From: Acinetobacter sp. UBA6641
GTDB taxonomy: Bacteria > Pseudomonadota > Gammaproteobacteria > Pseudomonadales > Moraxellaceae
Direction of reading: 5' to 3'
Assembly (NCBI GenBank): GCA_002455755.1
Contig: DKLL01000103.1
Location: forward strand, 1-7,117
DNA length: 7,117 nucleotides
Of this stretch, positions 1 to 7,117 are shown piece by piece. The notes beneath the pieces are model-generated. The model was given only the letters and a program-made list of their open reading frames with translations. It had not been told where the DNA came from and ran no database searches. The translations under genes and the position numbers were made by a program. How positions within the stretch are numbered: position 1 is the first letter of the stretch; each line of letters begins with the position of its first letter.

Positions 1-3000
1 CGTCAGCCAATGCGAGCTATGAACTTAACTATACTTTGGCCATAACCAATCAAGGTAAAAAAGCGGCAAGACCAGTGGATGTGATGATCGATGGTCAGGC
101 ACAGAAAATGGTGCTTTTGGTTGATGATCTGCCTGCCAATACAATATTTAAGTCTGCGCAGTTAAAAAATACGCAGGCCAAGGTTTTGTATAAGCAAACA
201 GGCAATAACTATACAACGACCTTGCCAGGTGATTTAAGCAAGGTTGACCAATTGGTGGTTGGCTTTCCACAAATAGACACCAATACAACCGAACAGGTTG
301 ACCTTACGGTCACAATGAACCGTAACATTGCCAAAACAACGGTTAAAAATACTTATAAAGTTTCGTATGCAACCACAAATAGCCAAAAAGAGGTATTGTC
401 TAACCCTGCCTTAACAGTGGTGGGTGGTATAGCAGCTGTAACCAATAAATCTGGTGATTTCCAAAATGTCTTGACTACGGGCAGCGTGAATAAACCACTT
501 TATCTTGAAGCGCAAAATGCCAGCTGTAATGCGGACCGTTATACTGCGGACAAGGTAAAGATTAAGATTAAATCAACCAAGACAGGTGATCTTGAAGAGG
601 TCATTGGTGTAGAAACTGGCCCGAATACAGGCGTATTTCATTACACGCTACCAACCGCATTTGCTGATGTGGGTATTGCTTATGATTCATTATTACAAAC
701 AGTCAAACGCGATCAAGTACAAGTTAGCCTGACGGACTGTCTGGATACGCAGGGTAATTCAACCCAGACATTTACCGATATTAGTACTCAGGTACTTATG
801 GATCCATATGGAACAGTGTTTGATTCCAAGACAGGTTTACCTGTGGCAGGGGCAACCATAACCTTATTAGACCAGAATGGCCAGCCAATTGCGGACAATA
901 TTGCATACAAACTTGATGAGCAGACTGGAGAACTGGTTACAATTCCAGCTAAGCAGGTCACCAATAGTGAGGGTGAATTTATTTATCCCCTTGTTAAAGC
1001 GGGAACCTACAGTTTTGTTGTGGATACAACCACAATTCCTGGAAATACACGTTATAGCTTTGTCAGTGATAAATCGGTTTATCCAAGTTTCCCTGCGGAT
1101 AAGGCTGTTGATCTGGAATGGTCTTATGCTGGCAAATTTACCTTAAATAATGGTGATCCAGCACTAAATATCGATATTCCAATTGATCCTGATTTGGCTG
1201 TACCAACCTCGCCGTTATTTGTACAAAAAGTTGCGACTAATAAAAACTCGGAAATCGGTGAGTTTGAAGAATATACCGTGACAGTTGCCAATCGTGGAAC
1301 TGTTGAGTCCAAAGACGTTTCGATTACCGATACCTTGCCTAGAGGTTTTATCTATGTGCAAGGATCCATGCGTGTTGATGGAACCAGGGTTGCTGATCCA
1401 TTGGGCGGAAAAGGCCCTTATTTGAAACTGGGTTTAGGTACACTGATGCCAAGTAAGGAAGTTAAGGTTCAGTATCGCGTCTATATTGGTCCAAATGCCT
1501 TGAATGGTGATGGCATTAACCGTGTTCGGGCAAAAGATGGTCAGGGAATCGAATCAAACGAAGCATCTGCAAAAGTAGAAGTAACTCCTGGCGCAATGAT
1601 CTCTGATGGCTTTATTGTCGGTAAGATTTTTACTGATTGTAACCGTAACGGGGTACAGGATGCAGGTGAAGTCGGTGTGCCAGGTGTGCGTATTTACCTT
1701 GAAGATGGTAGCTATGTGGTTACTGACAGTGAAGGTAAATATGACTTTTATGGGATTAGTGCCAAAACCCACGTTCTAAAGGTTGACCGTACCAGTTTGC
1801 CAGTTGATTCTGAGTTGGTGTTAATTGGCAATCGTCAGGCAGGTGATCCAAATAGCCGTTTTGTGGATTTAAAACGTGGTGAACTACATCGTGCCGATTT
1901 TGCAATTGCCAATGGTACAGGACAATGTTCGCAAGCCTTATTGCAGCAGATAGCAGAACGTAAAAAACGCATTGAACAGGACAACACCAATTTAGAACAG
2001 GTGTTACGTTCAGACCTTACAATTGATCCAGTTTTTTCCAAAATTACCGATGTTAAAGGTCAGCCAGCAAGTGGTTGTATCTCGGCACAGGGAATCAGGG
2101 CCAATTGTAACCTTGATTTTTCCAAGGAACAGGTTAAGGAACTGAAAGAGGTTACTTTTGAACCAGAAAAATCTGGCGTTGCTTCTTCAGTTGCCTTGCC
2201 ACTGACTGAAACATTGGCAGCAACTGAGAGTGTGCCAGCCGAATCCACTCAAGCTGCGAAAATGCTTAGTCTGGAAATAGTGCTGGAAAATGCCTCCAAT
2301 AATCAGCTAGAAATTATCAACTTAAAAGATGGGCAGCTTCTTGGTTATGCCCAAACAGCCGTTCAGGTTAAGGGTGCTGCTGGCACACAACTACAACTCT
2401 GGGTAAATGGCACACAGGTTTCTGAGAAACGAATTGGTAAGCGTGCAATATTGCCTGACTTACAGGTTGCAGGTCTGGATTTTATCGGTGTCGATCTTGC
2501 TGTGGGTAAAAACAGTATTGAAGTTCGTCAAGTCGACATGATGGGCAATGTTCGGGATAGCAAACAGGTTAATGTGATTGTCCCTGACCAAATGGATAAG
2601 CTGTTACTTGAGTCAGCCAAAGTACAACCACAAGCCAACGGCCGTGATTATTTTAACGTGACCATGAAAATTCTTGACCGTAATGGAACATTGGTTTCTA
2701 GCCGTACGCCTGTTACGCTTGATAGCTCGATTGGTAAAATTGAGTTGACTGACCTAGACCCAAAACAACCTGGTATTCAGGTGTTTGTTGAGGGCGGTAC
2801 ACTTGTTGTGCCAATACAGGCACCAATCGAGGCAGGGGAAGGAACGCTGTCGGTTGAAAGTGGTATTTTCCATAGCAGTACACCAATACGTTTCTTACCT
2901 GATCTACGTCCGATTATCGCAGTTGGTCTGGTGGAAGGATCAATTAACTTTAAAAAATTCGACCCGAAACAGTTAAGCAATGTCCGTTCGCAGGATGGGT

Positions 3001-5462
3001 TTGAGGAAGAACTGCAAGAGATTTCATCATCGGACAATGGCAAAAGCAATGTGACAGGGCGTGCAGCCATGTTCCTGAAAGGGAAAGTCAAGGGTGAATA
3101 TCTACTGACCCTTGCCTATGATTCTGACAAGGATAAAAACCAGCGTTTGTTCCGTGATATTCGTCCAGATGAATATTATCCAGTTTATGGTGACTCGGCA
3201 GCGAAAGGTTTTGATGCACAAACAACCAGTAAGCTGTACGTGCGTGTGGATAAAGGCCGTTCTTATGCCATGTATGGTGATTATGTCACGCGTACCGAAA
3301 ATGATGAAGGGCTGGCTTTAGGTCAATATAGCCGTTCATTAACAGGTGTTCGTGGGGCTGTCGAAACAGACCGCTATAAAGTAACGGCCTTTGCTGCGCA
3401 GACCAATACGCAACAGGTGACCAATGAACAACGTGCTATGGGGATTTCGGGTCCGTATAGCATGGGCAATGTCAATACCGATGATGTGCTTGCCAATAGT
3501 GAAAAAGTTGAGGTAGTGACCCGTGACCGCAATAATCCAGGCCTGATCATTTCGCGTAGCACTTTGGCACGTTTTACTGATTATGAAGTGGATACCTTTA
3601 GCAACAGCATTTACTTAAAAGATCCTGTACCAAGTGTTGATGCTGACCTGAATCCAGTCTATCTGCGTATTACGGTGGAATCTGATCAGGGTGGGGATGA
3701 ATACACGGTTGGTGGTGTTACAGGCTCAGTGAAGCTGCTTGATCAGGTGAAAGTGGGTGGGGCTTATGTAAAAAGCAATAATCCACTGACGCAGGACCAG
3801 TTGGCCAGTGTCAATACCGTGGTGAAATTTGCCGACAAGGGTAAATTGATTGCTGAGTTTGCCCGTTCTGAAAATATTAATGACGGTTTAAACTCTTTAA
3901 CACAGATTAACACCACATCAGATGCAACAGGTAAATTGTCGGGAAATGCGGCTCGCGTTGAACTGAACTATGCCTATAAGAATATGGAGCTGAAAACCTA
4001 CCATAATCAGGCAGATACAGGATTCTATAACACTGCGGCACCAATCACTGCTGGACGTAAGGAAAGTGGTATAAAAGGGCGTGCGCAACTGGGTAAGATC
4101 GGGTTGGCAAAACTGGAGGCTATCCGTACTGAAGATTTGCAAAGTGGTGTCAATCAAGGTGTTTCTGCCAGTATTGAACGTGCGATCAGCCGTATTGTAG
4201 CAGTTGAGCTGGGCCTGAAATATTATGATGAGTCTGAGAATCCAGCACTGTTGGGGGCTTCACAAACATCGCCGTATCATGGTTTAACCGCACGTACAAA
4301 AATCACCACACAGCTTCCTTGGCAGGGTTCAAATGTTTTTGCTGAATATGAGCAGGATGTTTCCGAAGCTGAGCGCCGTATTTTTGCCTTGGGTGCGAAT
4401 TACCAGATTAATTCAAAACTACGTGCCTATGGTCGCCATGAGTTGGTGTCCAGTATTCAGGGACTGTATGACCTAAATAACAATCAGCGTCGTAATGTTA
4501 CAGTGTTTGGTCTGGACAGCAAATATAACAATAACGGCACAGCGTTTAGTGAATATCGTGTTCGTGATGGTATCAGCGCTCGTGAAGCTGAAGCTGCAAT
4601 CGGTTTACGTAACCGTTGGGAACTGGAAAAAGGCTTCTATGCAACCACCAGTTTTGAACAGGTGAAGTCATTGTCAAAAGCAGATACCAATAACCAAAAT
4701 TCGGATAACACTGCTGCATCTTTAGGTGTGGAATATCTGGCCAATCCAAACTGGAAAGCTGTTGCGAGAATTGAAGCACGTTGGGCTGACCAGTCTGACA
4801 CCATCCTGAATAATCTGGGTATTGCCTACAAATATTCTGATGACGTGACTTTATTGGCGAAAAATGTAGTTAGCCTGACTGACAGTAAGAATGAGAATAG
4901 TGGTGATCGCCTGGTTGATCGTTTCCAGGTGGGTGCTGCCTACCGTGACACTGAGCACAATCGTTTTGATGCGCTGACCAAGGTGGAGTACCGCTGTGAC
5001 AGTAACAAGTCAGATTTAAATAATCCATACCTAAAGCATGTCTATATTTTCTCAAATCACTTGAATTATCATCCAAGTCGCGATATTACCCTTTCAGGCC
5101 AATATGCGGTTAAAAATGTGGACACCACGTTCTCTGGTTTGGAGTCAAGTGGTATGACACATATGCTCAGTGGTCGGGCAATGTATGACATCAATGAACG
5201 TTGGGATGCGGGTGTTCATACAGGTGGATTGTGGTCTAATATGAGTTCGGGGAAACGTATTCTATTGGGTGCTGAAGTAGGTTATTTAGTTGCTGTGAAT
5301 TTATGGGTTTCAGGGGGATATAATTTCTCTGGCTATAAAGATGATGATCTTGTAGATAGCGATACTACGCTTCAAGGTGCATATGTGCGTTTTAGATTTA
5401 AGTTTGATGAAAATTTATTTGAAAATAGAAATATTACTAGCAATACCAGAGGTGCATTTTAA
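1..5462 (+). CDS. Giant outer-membrane surface protein with DUF11/SdrD_B modules and C-terminal beta-barrel (5'-partial)
   Basis: The frame is open to the left edge: codons from position 3 read SANASYELNYT before the TTG at 36, so that TTG is not the start and the N-terminus with any signal peptide is outside. Residues below count from the TTG. About 1-120 are DUF11-like (YTLAITNQGK). About 125-255 form a beta module with a GPNTGVF motif. About 258-360 resemble a carboxypeptidase-regulatory domain (TGLPVAGATITLLDQNG). About 393-518 are a clear DUF11 domain (EYTVTVANRG, SITDTLPRGF). About 522-630 are an SdrD_B domain (DCNRNGVQDAGEVGVPGV, TDSEGKYDFYGI). About 634-660 look coiled-coil, followed by a linker, then Ig-like (about 744-852) and invasin-like (about 853-956) domains. 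About 957-1808 alternate as beta-strands, contain RDIRPDEYYPVYGD, and finish with the strand GAYVRFRFKF and a terminal Phe, as expected for a BAM-assembled barrel. Cys pair by domain (164/235, 535/631, 681/691). Role inferred: cell-surface structure or adhesion. No enzyme motif was seen. Architecture is confident; function is not. Confidence 0.9.
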   Translation, partial: SANASYELNYTLAITNQGKKAARPVDVMIDGQAQKMVLLVDDLPANTIFKSAQLKNTQAKVLYKQTGNNYTTTLPGDLSKVDQLVVGFPQIDTNTTEQVDLTVTMNRNIAKTTVKNTYKVSYATTNSQKEVLSNPALTVVGGIAAVTNKSGDFQNVLTTGSVNKPLYLEAQNASCNADRYTADKVKIKIKSTKTGDLEEVIGVETGPNTGVFHYTLPTAFADVGIAYDSLLQTVKRDQVQVSLTDCLDTQGNSTQTFTDISTQVLMDPYGTVFDSKTGLPVAGATITLLDQNGQPIADNIAYKLDEQTGELVTIPAKQVTNSEGEFIYPLVKAGTYSFVVDTTTIPGNTRYSFVSDKSVYPSFPADKAVDLEWSYAGKFTLNNGDPALNIDIPIDPDLAVPTSPLFVQKVATNKNSEIGEFEEYTVTVANRGTVESKDVSITDTLPRGFIYVQGSMRVDGTRVADPLGGKGPYLKLGLGTLMPSKEVKVQYRVYIGPNALNGDGINRVRAKDGQGIESNEASAKVEVTPGAMISDGFIVGKIFTDCNRNGVQDAGEVGVPGVRIYLEDGSYVVTDSEGKYDFYGISAKTHVLKVDRTSLPVDSELVLIGNRQAGDPNSRFVDLKRGELHRADFAIANGTGQCSQALLQQIAERKKRIEQDNTNLEQVLRSDLTIDPVFSKITDVKGQPASGCISAQGIRANCNLDFSKEQVKELKEVTFEPEKSGVASSVALPLTETLAATESVPAESTQAAKMLSLEIVLENASNNQLEIINLKDGQLLGYAQTAVQVKGAAGTQLQLWVNGTQVSEKRIGKRAILPDLQVAGLDFIGVDLAVGKNSIEVRQVDMMGNVRDSKQVNVIVPDQMDKLLLESAKVQPQANGRDYFNVTMKILDRNGTLVSSRTPVTLDSSIGKIELTDLDPKQPGIQVFVEGGTLVVPIQAPIEAGEGTLSVESGIFHSSTPIRFLPDLRPIIAVGLVEGSINFKKFDPKQLSNVRSQDGFEEELQEISSSDNGKSNVTGRAAMFLKGKVKGEYLLTLAYDSDKDKNQRLFRDIRPDEYYPVYGDSAAKGFDAQTTSKLYVRVDKGRSYAMYGDYVTRTENDEGLALGQYSRSLTGVRGAVETDRYKVTAFAAQTNTQQVTNEQRAMGISGPYSMGNVNTDDVLANSEKVEVVTRDRNNPGLIISRSTLARFTDYEVDTFSNSIYLKDPVPSVDADLNPVYLRITVESDQGGDEYTVGGVTGSVKLLDQVKVGGAYVKSNNPLTQDQLASVNTVVKFADKGKLIAEFARSENINDGLNSLTQINTTSDATGKLSGNAARVELNYAYKNMELKTYHNQADTGFYNTAAPITAGRKESGIKGRAQLGKIGLAKLEAIRTEDLQSGVNQGVSASIERAISRIVAVELGLKYYDESENPALLGASQTSPYHGLTARTKITTQLPWQGSNVFAEYEQDVSEAERRIFALGANYQINSKLRAYGRHELVSSIQGLYDLNNNQRRNVTVFGLDSKYNNNGTAFSEYRVRDGISAREAEAAIGLRNRWELEKGFYATTSFEQVKSLSKADTNNQNSDNTAASLGVEYLANPNWKAVARIEARWADQSDTILNNLGIAYKYSDDVTLLAKNVVSLTDSKNENSGDRLVDRFQVGAAYRDTEHNRFDALTKVEYRCDSNKSDLNNPYLKHVYIFSNHLNYHPSRDITLSGQYAVKNVDTTFSGLESSGMTHMLSGRAMYDINERWDAGVHTGGLWSNMSSGKRILLGAEVGYLVAVNLWVSGGYNFSGYKDDDLVDSDTTLQGAYVRFRFKFDENLFENRNITSNTRGAF

Positions 5463-5464
5463 TG
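5448..5464 (+). promoter_or_regulatory. Shine-Dalgarno plus ATG overlapping the upstream stop (TAATG)
   Basis: AGAGGTG at 5448-5454 matches six of seven bases of the ideal GGAGGTG. Its last base is 7 nt before the ATG at 5462-5464. That ATG shares its A with the TAA stop of the giant gene (5460-5462). Such a TAATG overlap is a normal arrangement for translational coupling inside an operon. Here the opened frame stops after 8 codons (MKKLFKWS, stop 5486-5488), so the site has no intact gene to serve. The pairing may be chance, since the same bases encode the Arg-Gly-Ala of the C-terminus. Confidence 0.35.
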
Positions 5465-5613
5465 AAAAAGCTTTTCAAGTGGAGCTAACGTAGGTTGGCT
5501 TTATTTTATTGCACAAATTGGATTTCCAATTTTATAATCCTAATGTTAAAAAATATATGGTACGTTCTCCATTATTGATGGACATATTCCATTCTTTTTA
5601 TCTATTCAATTAA
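5462..5613 (+). pseudogene. Possible remnant of a translationally coupled downstream gene
   Basis: The ATG at 5462 has a good ribosome binding site and begins MKKLFKWS, a basic start typical of signal peptides or membrane anchors, but stops at 5486. A second frame, 5466-5537, reads GANVGWLYFIAQIGFPIL, a hydrophobic segment, then stops. A third frame, 5491-5613, contains FYNPNVKKYMVRSPLLMD and then stops. Three protein-like pieces in successive frames on the same strand could be one gene broken by frameshifts and shortened at its end. Against this, the stretch is very AT-rich, where hydrophobic pseudo-peptides arise by chance, and I recognise no family. It is listed as a candidate only. Confidence 0.2.
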
Positions 5614-5788
5614 AATATATTATTTCACTGTTTAAAATAAAATAGGTTTTTCAACATTTCTCGTAGAGTCATAATTGATGAAATTGAGATGCAAATTCAA
5701 AACTATGCAAGTCCATATTCTTTTTAGTTTGTTTATTTGGTGCAAAGCCAAATGAGGACACGCCCTAGATAGTAACCTTTATTTATTA
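5463..5788. other. AT-rich convergent intergenic region
   Basis: This gap separates the two converging stop codons (TAA at 5460-5462 on +, TGA at 5789-5791 on -). It is markedly AT-rich: 15 of 60 bases are G or C in 5521-5580 and 10 of 60 in 5581-5640, clearly lower than either flanking gene. It contains the possible gene remnant and weak hairpins listed separately. Past 5614 I see no recognisable gene, RNA or promoter on either strand. A 25-codon frame at 5678-5755 lacks a ribosome binding site. A small inverted repeat, TTTGG/CCAAA at 5736-5752, has no T tract on either side. Confidence 0.7.
5515..5533 (+). terminator. Weak candidate terminator hairpin after the giant gene
   Basis: AAATTGG at 5515-5521 and CCAATTT at 5526-5532 form a perfect 7-bp inverted repeat around the loop ATTT, with TTTT at 5530-5533 closing and leaving the stem. 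It lies about 50 nt past the stop at 5462. Only two pairs are G-C and the T run is short, so it would be a weak intrinsic terminator. A second option lies at 5578-5599: ATGGA, loop CATAT, TCCAT, then TCTTTTTAT. Its 5' arm can instead pair with TCCAT at 5568-5572. Neither is strong, and Rho-dependent termination is possible. Confidence 0.3.
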
Positions 5789-7117
5789 TCATATGACTTC
5801 TACCTGCCTATAATCAAGCTTGAGCTCGCTAAGCGAAGCGGGATGAGCAAAATAGTAGCCCTGAAAATCATCACATTCATATTTTTTTAGAAACTGGGCT
5901 TGATCCTGATTTTCTATTCCTTCAGCAACCACGTGCAATCCTAGTTGATGAGCCATAACAATAATGGCTGCGACAATCGCGCCATCTTTCTCATTTTGAG
6001 GTAGATGTTCAATAAAGCTGCGATCAAGTTTTATCTCATCCACAGGTAAAGTGCGTAAATAACTCAGACTCGAGTATCCTGTGCCAAAGTCATCGACAGA
6101 AACCTTGATACCCAAATCACGAACAGCTTTTAGAATTTCTAAAGAACGGTCAGCACCCGCAATTAACATGGTCTCGGTGACTTCAATTTTTAATAGGTCG
6201 GGTTGTAACTGAGTATCAGATAACGTTTCCTGTAAGTCATGCAAAAAGCCTGTGCGCTTAAATTGTAAAGGGGAAAGATTGACAGCTACACTCAGGTTAG
6301 CCCTATTTTTCTTGTTCCACGCTACAATATCCTGACAGGCTTGCTGTAACACCCATTGACCAATAACTACAATCTGGCCGGTTTTTTCAGCAAACGGAAT
6401 GAATTCTACCGGAGAGATAAAGCCTCTTTGTGGATGCTGCCAACGGATTAAGGCTTCGACACTTTTTAATTGGCCTGAGCGAGCATCAATAACGGGTTGA
6501 TAAACCAACCTGAACTGCTTTTCTTGCATGGCAACCATTAATTCGTGGCGCATCAGCACGTAATCGATTTTCGGTGTGCCGATAGAGTTAAACGCATACC
6601 AATGCCAGGCATTTCCACCTTCTCTTTTAGCTTCATTCATGGCATGTATCGCATGATGAAGCAATTGGATCGATTTCTCTATTTGAGGGTCATCATCTGC
6701 AATGCCAATACTCGCACTCATATGGATTTTATGGCCATCGAGCTCAAATGGAGCTGACAGGCTTTTTAATATTTGCTCTGCAATGATAGCGACTTGTTTT
6801 AAATCATGGCATTTATTCAAAAGTATGCCAAATTCATCTGCTGAAAAATGGGAAATGATATCTTCTTCTTGAATGACCTGACGCAGGCGATTTGCTACAG
6901 CAATCAGAAGTTGATCACCAATGATGTGCCCCAAACTTTGATTTAAAGGCTGGAATCCATCTAAATCAACATACATTACGATCAGCGAGCGAGGATTATC
7001 ATGTTGAAGGTGGAAGGCAACATCCAGTATTTTTTCAAAAGTATGATGGTTAATTAATCCGGTTAAACTGTCATGGGTTTGCTGACGGGCAATATATTCG
7101 CTATTTGCCCGCTGTTG
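5789..7117 (-). CDS. GGDEF-EAL protein, predicted c-di-GMP phosphodiesterase (N-terminus outside window)
   Basis: The frame stays open to the right edge, adding 47 residues (including QQTHDSLTGLINHHTF, the start of a GGDEF domain) before the Met at 6976, so that Met is internal. Residues below count from it. The GGDEF domain spans the upstream part to about 135. Its signature is SADEF at 45-49 in place of GGDEF, and the inhibitory-site RxxD has become QEED (36-39), so cyclase activity and product inhibition are unlikely. The EAL domain, about 145-390, keeps the metal- and substrate-binding residues known from the family: E174 (EAL), N223, E255 and E258 (EVTET), D285/D286 (DDFGTGYSS), K306, E342 (AEGIEN) and Q362 (QGYYF). 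It should therefore hydrolyse c-di-GMP to pGpG, perhaps tuned by GTP binding to the degenerate GGDEF. Any sensor or membrane part is outside the window. The stop is TGA at 5789-5791. The gene converges on the giant surface-protein gene. Confidence 0.95.
   Translation of the reverse strand, partial: QQRANSEYIARQQTHDSLTGLINHHTFEKILDVAFHLQHDNPRSLIVMYVDLDGFQPLNQSLGHIIGDQLLIAVANRLRQVIQEEDIISHFSADEFGILLNKCHDLKQVAIIAEQILKSLSAPFELDGHKIHMSASIGIADDDPQIEKSIQLLHHAIHAMNEAKREGGNAWHWYAFNSIGTPKIDYVLMRHELMVAMQEKQFRLVYQPVIDARSGQLKSVEALIRWQHPQRGFISPVEFIPFAEKTGQIVVIGQWVLQQACQDIVAWNKKNRANLSVAVNLSPLQFKRTGFLHDLQETLSDTQLQPDLLKIEVTETMLIAGADRSLEILKAVRDLGIKVSVDDFGTGYSSLSYLRTLPVDEIKLDRSFIEHLPQNEKDGAIVAAIIVMAHQLGLHVVAEGIENQDQAQFLKKYECDDFQGYYFAHPASLSELKLDYRQVEVI

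Noticed and set aside
36..38. TTG as the start codon of the giant gene
   Set aside because: The frame is open to the window edge with in-family sequence (YELNYT runs into LAITN as a DUF11-like strand), and no ribosome binding site precedes it.
2777..3091. 104-residue frame on the minus strand inside the giant gene, and similar shorter ones elsewhere
   Set aside because: They lie opposite or out of frame with well-supported domain coding sequence and encode no recognisable domain.
5464..5477. Palindrome around AAAAGCTTTT as a terminator
   Set aside because: The stem is nearly all A-T, the loop is three bases and no T tract follows, so it is unlikely to stop transcription.
5678..5755. 25-codon frame beginning MKLRCKFKTM
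   Set aside because: No Shine-Dalgarno sequence, no recognisable family, and AT-rich spacer context make it a likely chance frame.
5736..5775. Possible insertion-sequence end (TTTGG/CCAAA followed by GAGGACACGCCC)
   Set aside because: No partner inverted repeat, target duplication or transposase fragment is visible, and I cannot match it to a known element with confidence.
6974..6976. ATG as the start codon of the GGDEF-EAL gene
   Set aside because: It falls inside the GGDEF fold. The preceding 47 codons encode the conserved DSLTGL start of the domain, so translation begins beyond the right edge.
1..7117. CRISPR array, tRNA, rRNA, riboswitch or tandem DNA repeat
   Set aside because: No regularly spaced repeats or RNA-gene signatures were seen. 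The two DUF11-like modules are too diverged to be DNA repeats.

Overview
The window holds two partial genes on opposite strands, facing each other across an AT-rich gap of about 330 bp. The organism is most likely a gamma-proteobacterium of the Acinetobacter type. That is inferred from moderately low GC coding sequence, AT-rich spacer DNA, the style of the large DUF11/SdrD_B outer-membrane protein and the GGDEF-EAL neighbour. No RNA gene or taxon-specific marker is present to prove it.

Positions 1-5462 (+) are the 3' part of a very large surface protein whose start lies upstream of the window. The visible 1819 residues run from DUF11-like, carboxypeptidase-regulatory-like, DUF11 and SdrD_B-type beta-sandwich modules, through a charged helical linker and Ig/invasin-like domains, into a C-terminal part of about 850 residues. 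That part looks like a large outer-membrane beta-barrel and ends in phenylalanine. No enzymatic motif was seen, so a structural or adhesive role at the cell surface is the best inference.

Positions 5463-5788 contain no convincing intact gene. The big gene's stop overlaps an ATG (TAATG) that has a good Shine-Dalgarno sequence but opens a frame of only 8 codons. Fragments that look like protein follow in other frames, so this may be the remains of a translationally coupled downstream gene. A 7-bp AT-rich hairpin with a short T run is the best terminator candidate.

Positions 5789-7117 (-) are the C-terminal 442 residues of a GGDEF-EAL protein cut by the right edge. The GGDEF signature has decayed to SADEF and the inhibitory-site Arg is lost, while every EAL catalytic residue checked is present. 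This predicts a c-di-GMP phosphodiesterase with a non-cyclase, possibly regulatory, GGDEF domain.

A c-di-GMP-degrading enzyme beside a giant surface protein fits a theme of surface attachment. The genes are convergent, however, so they are not co-transcribed and a functional link is only a hypothesis. I found no CRISPR array, tRNA, rRNA, intact mobile element or clearly new defence-type system.
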